A DNA stretch of 64,000 nt from an uncultured Clostridia bacterium (GTDB taxonomy: Bacteria > Bacillota > Clostridia > Christensenellales > Aristaeellaceae), in NCBI GenBank assembly GCA_934643825.1, contig CAKUCW010000007.1, positions 14,757 through 78,756 on the forward strand. Direction: 5' to 3'. This document shows positions 17,273 to 24,965 of the stretch, piece by piece (the first letter of the stretch is position 1; each line of letters starts with the position of its first letter). The notes below the pieces were generated by a model that saw only the letters and a program-made list of their open reading frames with translations, was not told the DNA's origin and ran no database searches. Position numbers and translations under genes: made by a program.

Positions 17273-17960
17273 ATCGTGTTTCCTCCCGCATGATTTCAAT
17301 ACGTTCCGAGCGCAATGCCAATATATACTCTTCAAATGTCACACCAAGTTCCGTGATCTCTGCCGCCGCTTCTTTTCCAACATAGCGAAGATGCCACGGC
17401 TCATAGATATACCCGGTAATTCTCGTTTTTCCTTTCGGATAACGAATGATGAAGCCATATTCCGCACAGTGTTCCGCTGCCCAGATTCCTTCCGGAGATT
17501 CGCCGAACGCTTCCGTCAGTCCGGTTCCCTTCGTCGTTTCTCCTTCGATATCCATCGCCAATCCCGTCTGATGTTCCGAATAGCCGGGCTTCGCAACGCT
17601 GGCGTTTGCCTGCTTTTCGTCCATTCGGTCCAGCTTTCGCTCAAAAATTGCTTTTTGCGTGGAATAACTGCGGAATCCGCTCGTTGCATACAGCGTGATT
17701 CCGTCCTCAGCCGCCGCTTTAAACAGTTCTTCCAGCGCAGCCGCGGCTTCCGGGCGCATATAGATATTCTCCGAAAGCGACTCTCTCGTCGGCTGTACAT
17801 CCGGCTTGACCAACGTGACCGGAACGGACGGCGCCTTATGATTCTTGTTGACCAGAATCAGCGTATCTGTCGGATCCTGATGTGGCATCATATACCCCCA
17901 AGATTCAAACATCATCGCCGCACCCAGCGTCAGCGACGCAATCGTTCGTATGGAAAGCAT
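17253..17960 (-). CDS. D-alanyl-D-alanine carboxypeptidase, VanY/M15 family (first of tandem pair)
   Basis: A 235-residue zinc D,D-carboxypeptidase of peptidase family M15B. The N terminus MLSIRTIASLTLGAAMMF is a hydrophobic export or anchor segment. Motifs are TSGFRSYSTQ, SEHQTGLAMDIE (canonical SxHxxGxAxD) and EPWHLRYVG with the metal-binding His and catalytic Glu. AAAGGGG stands 9 bp before the ATG. It is 18 bp after hflX and overlaps its paralogue. No vanRS, vanHAX or other resistance genes are present, so the role is wall maturation and not glycopeptide resistance, as far as context shows. Confidence 0.88.
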   Translation of the reverse strand: MLSIRTIASLTLGAAMMFESWGYMMPHQDPTDTLILVNKNHKAPSVPVTLVKPDVQPTRESLSENIYMRPEAAAALEELFKAAAEDGITLYATSGFRSYSTQKAIFERKLDRMDEKQANASVAKPGYSEHQTGLAMDIEGETTKGTGLTEAFGESPEGIWAAEHCAEYGFIIRYPKGKTRITGYIYEPWHLRYVGKEAAAEITELGVTFEEYILALRSERIEIMREETRYEQVDP

Positions 17961-17978
17961 ATTCTCGTCCCCTTTACA

Positions 17979-19754
17979 TCAGTCCTGCCATGCAACCGCC
18001 TGTTCACCCAGTTGTGCAATCAAACGTCCGTACAGCTGTTCATCTGCCATCGCGCAGACTTCAATGCCGTCTGCCGCATATTCTTCGCTGAGCACTTGTC
18101 CGTCCTTGTGTATTTTAGCGAGCAAACCACCCTGCGCATACGGAATGATCACCTTCATCGGGCGCGATACACCGCGAAGCTCCGTCCGGATGCGTTCCAG
18201 CAGTTCGTCGAGTCCTTCTCCCGTTTTGGCGCTGATCGGCACTGCGCCCAACAGCTTGGATGGATCCGCATCCAGCAGGTCTGCCTTGTTGAACACATCG
18301 ATCTTCGGCTTTTCCGCTGCGCCCAAGGATGCCAGAACTTCCAGCACCACGTCATGCTGATGAAGCATGTCTTCCGACGCACCATCCGAAACGATAAGCA
18401 GCACATCAGCCAGAAGCGCTTCTTCAAGTGTCGAACGGAATGCATCGACCAGCGTATGCGGCAGTTTGCTGATGAATCCAACCGTATCCACCAGCAGGAA
18501 TTCTCCGCCCGTCGGCATTTTTACCGTGCGCACAACCGGATCAAGCGTTGCAAACAGTTTGTCTTCCGCCAATACACCCGCACCGCTGAGCGTATTCAAA
18601 AGCGTCGATTTGCCGGCGTTCGTATAGCCGACCAACGCCACAACCGGCACTTTATTCTTCTGTCGCTTGGCGCGGCGCAGGCTGCGCTGACCGCTCAGTT
18701 CATCGATTTCCTGACGCAAATCGCTCATTCTCTTGCGAATGCGCCGTCTGTCCATTTCAAGACGGGTTTCACCCGGGCCTCGCGTGCCAATTCCGCCGCC
18801 CAGTCTGGACATCGCAACGCCATGACCCAGAAGCCGCGGCAGCTGATATGCCATCTGCGCCAGTTCAACCTGCAAGCGACCCTCTCGCGACTGCGCCCGC
18901 TGAGCAAAAATATCAAGGATCAGCGTGGTTCGGTCAATGACCTTTGCGCCACGAAGAACTTCTTCCAAATTACGCGTCTGTACGCCCGTCAGCTCATCGT
19001 CAAAAATGACGACATCCGCTTCTCTTGCCTGCACAGCCAGCGAAAGCTCATCCGCTTTGCCGCTTCCAATATACATCGCCGTATCCGGACGCGTCTTTTT
19101 CTGGAGCATCGTTCCGACGACGACCGCGCCTGCGGTTTCCGCAAGCCGCGCAAGCTCACTCAGCGATTCTTCACTGTCCAGCCCGACTAAAAATGCGCGT
19201 TCCGTTTCTTCCTGCGTGCTGTTTGGCGCACCAATCAAAACCTCATGATCCGCCTGCTCAATCGCATCCATCCACGACCTCTGCGGAATTCTGCGAACAG
19301 GTGTAATATCCGTCAGGTGAATCCGATTGAACCCTCCGACATATTCGCCCAGAAACGCCGCCTGTATGCCGGTTGCATGGTCATCCTTCGCGCCAACCGC
19401 CGCCATCGCATCAAAGTGCATGGCACGCAGAGAGCTGAGGTCTACATCCGAAAGCTGAGGATTTCCGCCCGGATGCGTATGGATACAGCGCACCATGCTC
19501 AGCCTGCGCGTGTTGCGGCGCAGATGAATATCCTTCAGCTCAACGCTCCCCGTTCCGCCAATCGTGATATCCAGCACCTCGCCGCTTCGGGAAATGTACA
19601 TGCTGATTTCACGGTTGATTGCGCAGGTAAATGCAGCCAGCACATCCAGCAGCTCGGCAGGCGCAAAAACCTCCGCAGGGATTTCGAGGTCATACAGGGT
19701 CTCCAACTGCGCAAGCAGCGAATCGCGTATGCCCTCCTTATTGCCATAGATCAT
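17979..19754 (-). CDS. hflX: GTPase HflX with N-terminal JAMM-motif domain
   Basis: A ribosome-splitting and rescue GTPase. HflX is usually about 420 residues; this one is 591. Residues 1-170 form an extra domain with the full JAMM metal motif: E49 in NREISMYIS, H92 and H94 in CIHTHPGG, then S102 and D105 (H-T-H-x7-S-x2-D). The HflX N domain spans about 185-340 (GLDSEESLSELARLAETAG, RLGGGIGTRGPGETRLE). A coiled coil leads into the G domain, with GYTNAGKST (376-384), DTVGF and FNKADL. AAAGGAG stands 7 bp before the ATG. It is the second gene of the operon, after the nifS-like gene. Whether the JAMM domain is an active isopeptidase or peptidase is not known. Confidence 0.92.
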   Translation of the reverse strand: MIYGNKEGIRDSLLAQLETLYDLEIPAEVFAPAELLDVLAAFTCAINREISMYISRSGEVLDITIGGTGSVELKDIHLRRNTRRLSMVRCIHTHPGGNPQLSDVDLSSLRAMHFDAMAAVGAKDDHATGIQAAFLGEYVGGFNRIHLTDITPVRRIPQRSWMDAIEQADHEVLIGAPNSTQEETERAFLVGLDSEESLSELARLAETAGAVVVGTMLQKKTRPDTAMYIGSGKADELSLAVQAREADVVIFDDELTGVQTRNLEEVLRGAKVIDRTTLILDIFAQRAQSREGRLQVELAQMAYQLPRLLGHGVAMSRLGGGIGTRGPGETRLEMDRRRIRKRMSDLRQEIDELSGQRSLRRAKRQKNKVPVVALVGYTNAGKSTLLNTLSGAGVLAEDKLFATLDPVVRTVKMPTGGEFLLVDTVGFISKLPHTLVDAFRSTLEEALLADVLLIVSDGASEDMLHQHDVVLEVLASLGAAEKPKIDVFNKADLLDADPSKLLGAVPISAKTGEGLDELLERIRTELRGVSRPMKVIIPYAQGGLLAKIHKDGQVLSEEYAADGIEVCAMADEQLYGRLIAQLGEQAVAWQD

Positions 19755-19766
19755 GAAAGCTCTCCT

Positions 19767-20876
19767 TTAATTTAAAATGCGACACAACGCATCCACGGTT
19801 TTTAGAATATCCTCTTGTGTGTTTTCCATGCCGAGCGAAAAGCGCACATCCGCTCCCTCGGGAACGCGCATCGCCTGAATCACATGCGACCGCTCCATCG
19901 CGCCGGCTGCGCACGCACTGCCTGCCGACGCCGCAATGCCTTCCAAATCCAGCCGCATCAAGAGCATATTCGTATCTGCGTCAGGAAACGTTACATGCAG
20001 CGTGCCGGGCAGGCGATGATTCCGCATTCCGTTGATTCGTGCATGAGGAATTCGCGCAAGAATGCCCTCTTCAAAGTGATTTCGAAGCGCTTCAAGCCTT
20101 GCGTTTTCCGCCGCCATGTTTTCGCATGCCAGCTGCAATGCCCGCCCCATTCCGACAATGGCGGGGGTATTTTCCGTTCCTGCACGCAGTCCCTTTTCCT
20201 GCTCGCCGCCATAGATCAGATTGGTGATATGAACGCCGCTTTTGATGTACAGCGCCCCGATTCCTTTGGGACCATAAAACTTGTGCGCCGCCATTGAAAG
20301 CAGATCTACACCCAGTTTTTCTACGTCAACCGGAATATGCCCGACCGCCTGTACGGCATCCGTATGGATCAAGGCACCGTTTTCGTGCGCTATTTTCGCA
20401 ATTTCAGCAATCGGCTCAATCGTTCCCACTTCGTTATTGGCAGTCATCACAGACACCAGACCCGTATCCGGGCGCATCACTTGCTTAACCTTTTCGGGCG
20501 AAATGAATCCATATTCATCCGGCTCGACATAAGTCACGGGGTATCCCATCTGTTCAAGCGCCGCACAGCTATTCAAAACTGCATGATGCTCGATCTGCGT
20601 AGTGATGATGTGGCGTTTCTCTTTCAATGTCCGCGCAATGCCGAACAGCGCCCAGTTATCCGCTTCCGATCCGCCGGCAGTAAAATAAATCTCCCGCTCA
20701 CGCGCACCGATCGCCCGAGCAACCTGTCTGCGTGCCGTATCCACAGCAGAACGCGCCTGCCTGCCCGCAGCATATAACGAGCTGGCATTGGCTGCCTTTT
20801 CCATAAAATACGGCATCATCGCATCAAGCGCTTCTCTTCTCAGCGGCGTTGTTGCCGCATGATCCAAATATACCAT
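19767..20876 (-). CDS. Cysteine desulfurase (NifS/IscS family)
   Basis: A PLP enzyme that takes sulfur from cysteine for Fe-S cluster or thio-cofactor assembly. At 369 residues it shows YLDHAATTP, the TAGGSEADN loop, IEHHAVL, TDAVQAVGH, the PLP lysine in AAHKFYGPKG (Lys 199) and the sulfur-carrying Cys 322 in ASAGSACAAG. The latter is followed by the long flexible loop of group I enzymes. ATG 20876 is preferred with GAGGTG 9 bp upstream; a GTG at 20888 overlaps that site. No IscU or thiI follows in the operon, so the acceptor is not indicated. Confidence 0.92.
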   Translation of the reverse strand: MVYLDHAATTPLRREALDAMMPYFMEKAANASSLYAAGRQARSAVDTARRQVARAIGAREREIYFTAGGSEADNWALFGIARTLKEKRHIITTQIEHHAVLNSCAALEQMGYPVTYVEPDEYGFISPEKVKQVMRPDTGLVSVMTANNEVGTIEPIAEIAKIAHENGALIHTDAVQAVGHIPVDVEKLGVDLLSMAAHKFYGPKGIGALYIKSGVHITNLIYGGEQEKGLRAGTENTPAIVGMGRALQLACENMAAENARLEALRNHFEEGILARIPHARINGMRNHRLPGTLHVTFPDADTNMLLMRLDLEGIAASAGSACAAGAMERSHVIQAMRVPEGADVRFSLGMENTQEDILKTVDALCRILN

Positions 20877-20912
20877 TCGATTCGCCACCTCAGCATACAG
20901 CTTATCTATTTA

Positions 20913-20941
20913 ATTTTAACCCCAACCCTTTTTCATGTCAA
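20913..20941 (-). promoter_or_regulatory. Promoter of the nifS-like/hflX operon
   Basis: Perfect TTGACA (complement of 20936-20941), 17 bp, TAAAAT (complement of 20913-20918), 37 bp before the start codon. Confidence 0.85.
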
Positions 20942-21009
20942 CCACAAATCCATTTTCGGCACTGACCACGTTTTTTGCTCCGGGGGTTTAAAGCTAAGTG
21001 CAATACGCT

Positions 21010-21044
21010 AAAAAAGGCGTGCATGACAGCCATGCACGTCTTTT
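21010..21044 (-). terminator. Terminator after glyA
   Basis: CATGCACG and its partner CGTGCATG (21018-21025 and 21031-21038) form the stem, with six T on the minus strand (complement of 21010-21015). It is 9 bp beyond the glyA stop. Confidence 0.88.
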
Positions 21045-21052
21045 GTGGTTTC

Positions 21053-22306
21053 TTATTCTCGCACGCATCCCTCATACAAAGGATGCTTAGCGCAGATTTC
21101 AAGCACCTGCGCTTTGACCTCCGGCAGACAGCTCTCTCCCTCGTGAATGACACGGGTAATCAGCGAAGCAATCTGCTTCATCTCCGCTTCTTTCATACCC
21201 CGTGTGGTCACGGCAGGCGTACCAATGCGCACGCCGCTGGTTACAAACGGGCTGAGCGTTTCCTTCGGAATGGTATTCTTATTGACCGTGATATTCGCCT
21301 GACCCAGCAATGCTTCAAGCGCTTTGCCCGTTACACCTGTACCTGTCAGATCCAACAGCATCAAATGGTTGTCCGTTCCGCCGGACACCAGCCGAATCCC
21401 TTCCTTCGTAAATTCCTCAGCCATGGCGCGGGCATTGAGAACAATCTGATGCTGATACGTCTTAAACTCAGGACTCATCGCTTCCTTGAAGCACACAGCC
21501 TTGCCCGCAATGACATGTTCAAGCGGGCCTCCCTGCGTTCCCGGGAAAATGGCTTTGTCGATTGCCTTTGCATATTTCTCCTTGCAGAGAATCATGCCGC
21601 CTCTCGGACCGCGCAGCGTTTTATGCGTGGTGGTCGTCACAAAGTCAGCATACGGAACAGGGTTTGGATGCTCGCCTGCCGCAACGAGTCCCGCGATATG
21701 TGCCATATCGACCATCAAAAGGCAATTTGCTTTATCTGCGATTTCGCGAAGTCGCGCAAAGTCAATCATGCGCGGATAAGCAGATGCACCGGCAACGATC
21801 ATCTTCGGCTTAACATCCAGCGCTGTCTTTTCCAGCGCATCATAGTCAATGACTTCCGCCTCTTCCGTGACACCATAGGGCACAAAGTTAAAATATTTGC
21901 CGGACATATTTACAGGGCTTCCGTGCGTCAAATGACCGCCATGCGACAGATTCATGCCCATAACCGTATCTCCCGGTTCCAACATGGCAAAATAAACCGC
22001 CATATTTGCCTGTGCGCCGGAATGCGGCTGAACATTGGCATGCTCAGCACCAAACAATGCTTTTGCGCGTTCACGTGCCAAGTCCTCTACAATATCCACA
22101 TACTGGCAGCCACCATAGTAGCGCTTTCCCGGATAGCCTTCCGCATATTTATTGGTCAAATGCGAACCCATCGCTGCTAAAACGGCGTCGCTTACGAAGT
22201 TTTCAGAGGCGATCAACTCAAGATGCTCTCTTTGACGAGTCAGCTCCTTGCGCATTGCCGCGCACACTTCAGGATCCACAGCTTCAATGGCTTTGAAATC
22301 AATCAT
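21053..22306 (-). CDS. glyA: Serine hydroxymethyltransferase
   Basis: A PLP enzyme that converts serine and tetrahydrofolate to glycine and methylene-THF, the main source of one-carbon units; cytosolic dimer or tetramer. At 417 residues it is full length. Signatures are LIASENFVS near the N terminus, YPGKRYYGGC, VQPHSGAQAN, LSHGGHLTHG, the PLP lysine in TTTTHKTLRGPRGG and TTRGMKEAEM near the C terminus. AAAGGGCGG stands 9 bp before the ATG. It is monocistronic with its own promoter and terminator. Confidence 0.97.
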   Translation of the reverse strand: MIDFKAIEAVDPEVCAAMRKELTRQREHLELIASENFVSDAVLAAMGSHLTNKYAEGYPGKRYYGGCQYVDIVEDLARERAKALFGAEHANVQPHSGAQANMAVYFAMLEPGDTVMGMNLSHGGHLTHGSPVNMSGKYFNFVPYGVTEEAEVIDYDALEKTALDVKPKMIVAGASAYPRMIDFARLREIADKANCLLMVDMAHIAGLVAAGEHPNPVPYADFVTTTTHKTLRGPRGGMILCKEKYAKAIDKAIFPGTQGGPLEHVIAGKAVCFKEAMSPEFKTYQHQIVLNARAMAEEFTKEGIRLVSGGTDNHLMLLDLTGTGVTGKALEALLGQANITVNKNTIPKETLSPFVTSGVRIGTPAVTTRGMKEAEMKQIASLITRVIHEGESCLPEVKAQVLEICAKHPLYEGCVRE

Positions 22307-22339
22307 CGCTTGTTACCGCCCTTTCAATATGATGTTCAC

Positions 22340-22368
22340 ATTATACGCGCCAAATTTAGCGAAAGCAA
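22340..22368 (-). promoter_or_regulatory. Promoter of glyA
   Basis: TTGCTT (complement of 22363-22368), 17 bp, TATAAT (complement of 22340-22345), 34 bp before the ATG. Confidence 0.75.
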
Positions 22369-22381
22369 GACTCCAAGCCTC

Positions 22382-22446
22382 TTAATTATCGACGGAATCC
22401 AAACGCAAATTCCTTCAAAAAACAGGTGAGAACCGCCTGTGATTCC
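22382..22446 (-). other. Structured element upstream of glyA, ending in a T run
   Basis: This lies in the 363-bp gene-free stretch between glyA and rnfB. On the minus strand ACAGG-CGGTTCTCA-CCTGT is followed by six T (T run near 22414-22419), which looks like a terminator although no gene precedes it. It is flanked by CGGAATC and GATTCCG, which could pair as an outer stem. It may end a short RNA that starts in the repeat-B region. No known riboswitch class was recognised here. The remainder of the stretch holds the glyA promoter, repeat B and the rnf terminator. Confidence 0.4.
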
Positions 22447-22539
22447 GCAATAATCTGAAAATAGTTAAGGTCTATTTATGCGGGCAATTTGAACAATTTC
22501 AAGCGTAGACAAAAGGAAGTTGAGCAAGTCATCACATCC

Positions 22540-22612
22540 GCCGCATTTTTGTAAGCCTGAACGTTTTGTGCACGCGAGCGATTTTTCGCAATTTTCGATG
22601 CATAAAACTAAA
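22540..22612. repeat. Degenerate intergenic repeat, copy B
   Basis: CCGCATTTTTGTAAGCC...TGCACGCGAGCGATTTTTCGCAATTTT on the plus strand aligns with copy A at 14651-14720 and more loosely with copy C at 32765-32822. It lies next to the terminator of the rnf operon, on the far side from rnfB. Confidence 0.5.
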
Positions 22613-22640
22613 AGGGAAGCCGATTTGTTCAGCTTCCCTT
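22610..22640 (-). terminator. Terminator after rnfB (end of rnf operon)
   Basis: GGGAAGC and GCTTCCC (22614-22620 and 22632-22638) form the stem, and TTTTAG follows on the minus strand, about 30 bp beyond the rnfB stop. Confidence 0.78.
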
Positions 22641-22669
22641 CTTGTTGTGTCGCTCAGCCGGGCGTACGC

Positions 22670-23755
22670 TTACTGATTAACAGGCGTCTTTGCGGCGACA
22701 GGAGCCTTCAGCGCAGCCGGGGCTGCCGGAGCCTTCTTCACCTTGTCCAGCTTGTTGCGCGGAGCACGGCGGTCGCGCATGGTGATCGCCTTCTTCGGGC
22801 ACTTTTCGGCGCACAGACCGCAGCCCGTGCAGGCGCCAAGCACCTTATGCGGCTGCTTGAGCGCACCTTCGATGGCATCGAACTTGCACTGCTTGGTGCA
22901 GAGTGTGCATCCGACGCACTTGTTCGGATCGATATAGGCTTCCTTACGGCTCTCGAAATCCGCCTGCATCGCGCCGGTCGGACAAGCGTCCGCACAAGCC
23001 ATGCAGCCCACGCACTTCTCGTAGTCGATCTTCGGCACGCCATTTTCCATCTCAATCGCGCCAAAGTTGCAAGCCTTTACGCAAGCTTCACAGCCGATGC
23101 AGGCACGGTCGCACTTTTCCTTCAGAGCAATGCCCTTCTCCGGATTGTGGCAATCGACCTCAACCTTGCGTCCAGCCGGGCGCATGGTCAGAACATGCTG
23201 CGGGCAGGCAGCGACGCACTTCTTACACGCCTGGCACTTTTCCTCATCGACAACCGCGATCTGCTTGATCGGATCGATGTGAATCGCATCAAACGGGCAC
23301 GCACGCTCACAGGTTCCCAGACCCAGGCAGGCATAGGAACACGCCTTCGTTCCGCTGTTGACCATTGACGCAGCAACGCAATCGGTCATACCCTCGTAGA
23401 TGCCCTTGGGCTTGCAATGGTCGCCGTAGCCCTGGCAGGCAACAGACGCAACCATGCGAACGGACTCATTCACCGTCACGCCCATGATTTCCGCCATCTT
23501 CGCGGCGCACGCGGGACCGCCGACGGCGCAGGCGCCGACCTCAGCCTTGCCCTCGCCGACCGCAGCAGCATAGCCGTCGCAGCCCGGAAAACCGCAGGCG
23601 CCACAATTCGCGCCCGGCAGGCAAGCACGCAGCGCTTCAACTTTTTCATTGGTGGGCACTTTGAAAACGCGGCCGGTGACGCCCAGCAACGCGCCAAAGA
23701 TCAAGCCCAAAACGCTCATCACAAGCGCGGCAATCAGAATTGCACTAACACTCAC
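22670..23755 (-). CDS. rnfB: Rnf complex subunit RnfB, polyferredoxin
   Basis: The cytoplasmic-facing Fe-S subunit that takes electrons from reduced ferredoxin into the Rnf complex. It has 361 residues and one N-terminal membrane helix (SAILIAALVMSVLGLIFGALLG). Then comes the RnfB cluster domain NCGACGFPGCDGYA with a distal Cys, followed by six CxxCxxCxxxC-like motifs (CERACP, CQACKKCVAACP, CIGCEACVKAC, CVGCMACADACP, CVGCTLCTKQC, CTGCGLCAEKCP). That allows up to seven [4Fe-4S] clusters, on the high side for the family. The last 40 residues are Lys/Ala/Pro-rich and likely disordered. It is the last gene of rnfCDGEAB, in the usual order. Confidence 0.95.
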   Translation of the reverse strand: MSVSAILIAALVMSVLGLIFGALLGVTGRVFKVPTNEKVEALRACLPGANCGACGFPGCDGYAAAVGEGKAEVGACAVGGPACAAKMAEIMGVTVNESVRMVASVACQGYGDHCKPKGIYEGMTDCVAASMVNSGTKACSYACLGLGTCERACPFDAIHIDPIKQIAVVDEEKCQACKKCVAACPQHVLTMRPAGRKVEVDCHNPEKGIALKEKCDRACIGCEACVKACNFGAIEMENGVPKIDYEKCVGCMACADACPTGAMQADFESRKEAYIDPNKCVGCTLCTKQCKFDAIEGALKQPHKVLGACTGCGLCAEKCPKKAITMRDRRAPRNKLDKVKKAPAAPAALKAPVAAKTPVNQ

Positions 23756-23780
23756 GTTGGTTTCCTCCCTCGCTTTGCGA

Positions 23781-24356
23781 TTAGATCAGACCGCTGAAGC
23801 CGTTAAAGGCAACAGCCATCAGACCAGCGGTGATCATCGCGCCGGTGAAACCCTCCATCCACTTGGGCATGTTGTTCAGTGCCAGACGCTCGCGGATACC
23901 CGCAAACAGGCAGATGGACAGCGTATAGCCCAGCGCGGAAGCCACGCCATTAACGACAGAGAGAATCAGATTGTAGCCTTCAGTGACGTTCAGCTGAGCC
24001 ACGCCCAGAACCGCACAGTTCGTCGTGATCAGCGGCAGGTAGACGCCCAGCGCCTGATACAGACCCGGGGACATCTTCTTAATCGCCATTTCAACGATCT
24101 GCACCAGAACGGCAATGACCAGAATGAACGCGATGGTCTGCAAATACTCAAGTTCCAGCGGGATGAGCAGGAAGGTATTGACCAGATACGCCACCAGCGA
24201 CGCAACGGCCATGACGAACGTAACCGCCATGCCCATGCCGAACGCCGTTTCCAGCTTCTTGGAAACACCCAGGAACGGGCAGATACCGTAGAAGCGGGAC
24301 ATCGCAAAGTTATTGACGAAGATAGACCCAATCAGGATCGTAAGAATTTGATTCAT
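23781..24356 (-). CDS. rnfA: Rnf complex subunit RnfA
   Basis: A 191-residue membrane subunit with six predicted helices, paralogous to RnfE. Together RnfA and RnfE hold a membrane-embedded Fe-S centre and form part of the ion path. Family motifs are FYGICPFLGVSKKLETAFGMG (the cysteine ligates iron in solved Rnf/Nqr structures), LTTNCAVLGVAQ-type (TTNCAVLGVA) and SALGYTLSICLFAGIRERL. It lies 12 bp after rnfE and 25 bp before rnfB. Confidence 0.95.
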   Translation of the reverse strand: MNQILTILIGSIFVNNFAMSRFYGICPFLGVSKKLETAFGMGMAVTFVMAVASLVAYLVNTFLLIPLELEYLQTIAFILVIAVLVQIVEMAIKKMSPGLYQALGVYLPLITTNCAVLGVAQLNVTEGYNLILSVVNGVASALGYTLSICLFAGIRERLALNNMPKWMEGFTGAMITAGLMAVAFNGFSGLI

Positions 24357-24368
24357 ATTCCTTCCTCC

Positions 24369-24965
24369 TTACGCCTTCTTGGGCAGCAGCTTGTTCATCA
24401 GTGCAAGCGTCAGACCCAGTACGATAAAACCGCCGGCAGGCTTGACGAGAATCCCCATCGGCAGATAGCTCTCCGGCATCACCTGCATGCCGAAGAACGT
24501 GCCGGAGCCCAGAATCTCACGGATCGAGGAGATCAGCGTGATGGCGAGCGTGAAGCCCAGACCCATACCCAGACCATCCACCACAGAAGCAAGCGGCTTA
24601 TTCTTGAAAGCAAACGCTTCCGCACGACCGAAGATGATGCAGTTCACGACGATCAGCGGAATGAACACGCCCAAAGACGCGTCCAGCGCAGGCAGGAACG
24701 CCTTGATCAGCAGCTGCACGATCGTAACAAAGGTCGCAATAACCACGATGAACGCCGGAATACGGATCTCATCGGGAATCGCCTTGCGCAGAAGAGAAAT
24801 AACCAGGTTAGAGAAAATCAGAACAAAAGTAACCGCCAGACCCATGCCAATACCGTTGCTTGCCGCCGTTGTGATAGCAAGCGTCGGGCACATGCCCAGC
24901 ACCATACGGAACGTGGGGTTCTCGTCGATGATGCCGTTCATGAAGATTTTTCCATATTTCTTCAT
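24369..24965 (-). CDS. rnfE: Rnf complex subunit RnfE
   Basis: A 198-residue polytopic membrane subunit, the partner of RnfA. It shows NPTFRMVLGMCPTLAITTAASNGIGMG with the iron-ligating Cys, VNCIIFGRAEAFAFKN and LGMGLGFTLAITLISSIREILGSG. The ATG follows the rnfG stop codon with no gap (TAAATG). Its ribosome site AAGGAGG lies inside the last codons of rnfG (K-E-V), so rnfE translation depends on the end of that gene. Confidence 0.95.
   Translation of the reverse strand: MKKYGKIFMNGIIDENPTFRMVLGMCPTLAITTAASNGIGMGLAVTFVLIFSNLVISLLRKAIPDEIRIPAFIVVIATFVTIVQLLIKAFLPALDASLGVFIPLIVVNCIIFGRAEAFAFKNKPLASVVDGLGMGLGFTLAITLISSIREILGSGTFFGMQVMPESYLPMGILVKPAGGFIVLGLTLALMNKLLPKKA

Noticed and set aside
17253..17960. 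Vancomycin resistance locus because of VanY homologues
   Set aside because: No vanR, vanS, vanH, vanA/B or vanX homologue nearby; these look like housekeeping carboxypeptidases.
17217..19190. Plus-strand open frame of 657 codons opposite vanY and hflX
   Set aside because: Antisense of well-supported genes, rich in Arg, His and Gln, with no family motif.
22307..22669. THF, SAM, purine or glycine riboswitch ahead of glyA
   Set aside because: I looked for the conserved cores on the minus strand and found none; only an unassigned hairpin with a T run remains, and it lies upstream of the glyA promoter.
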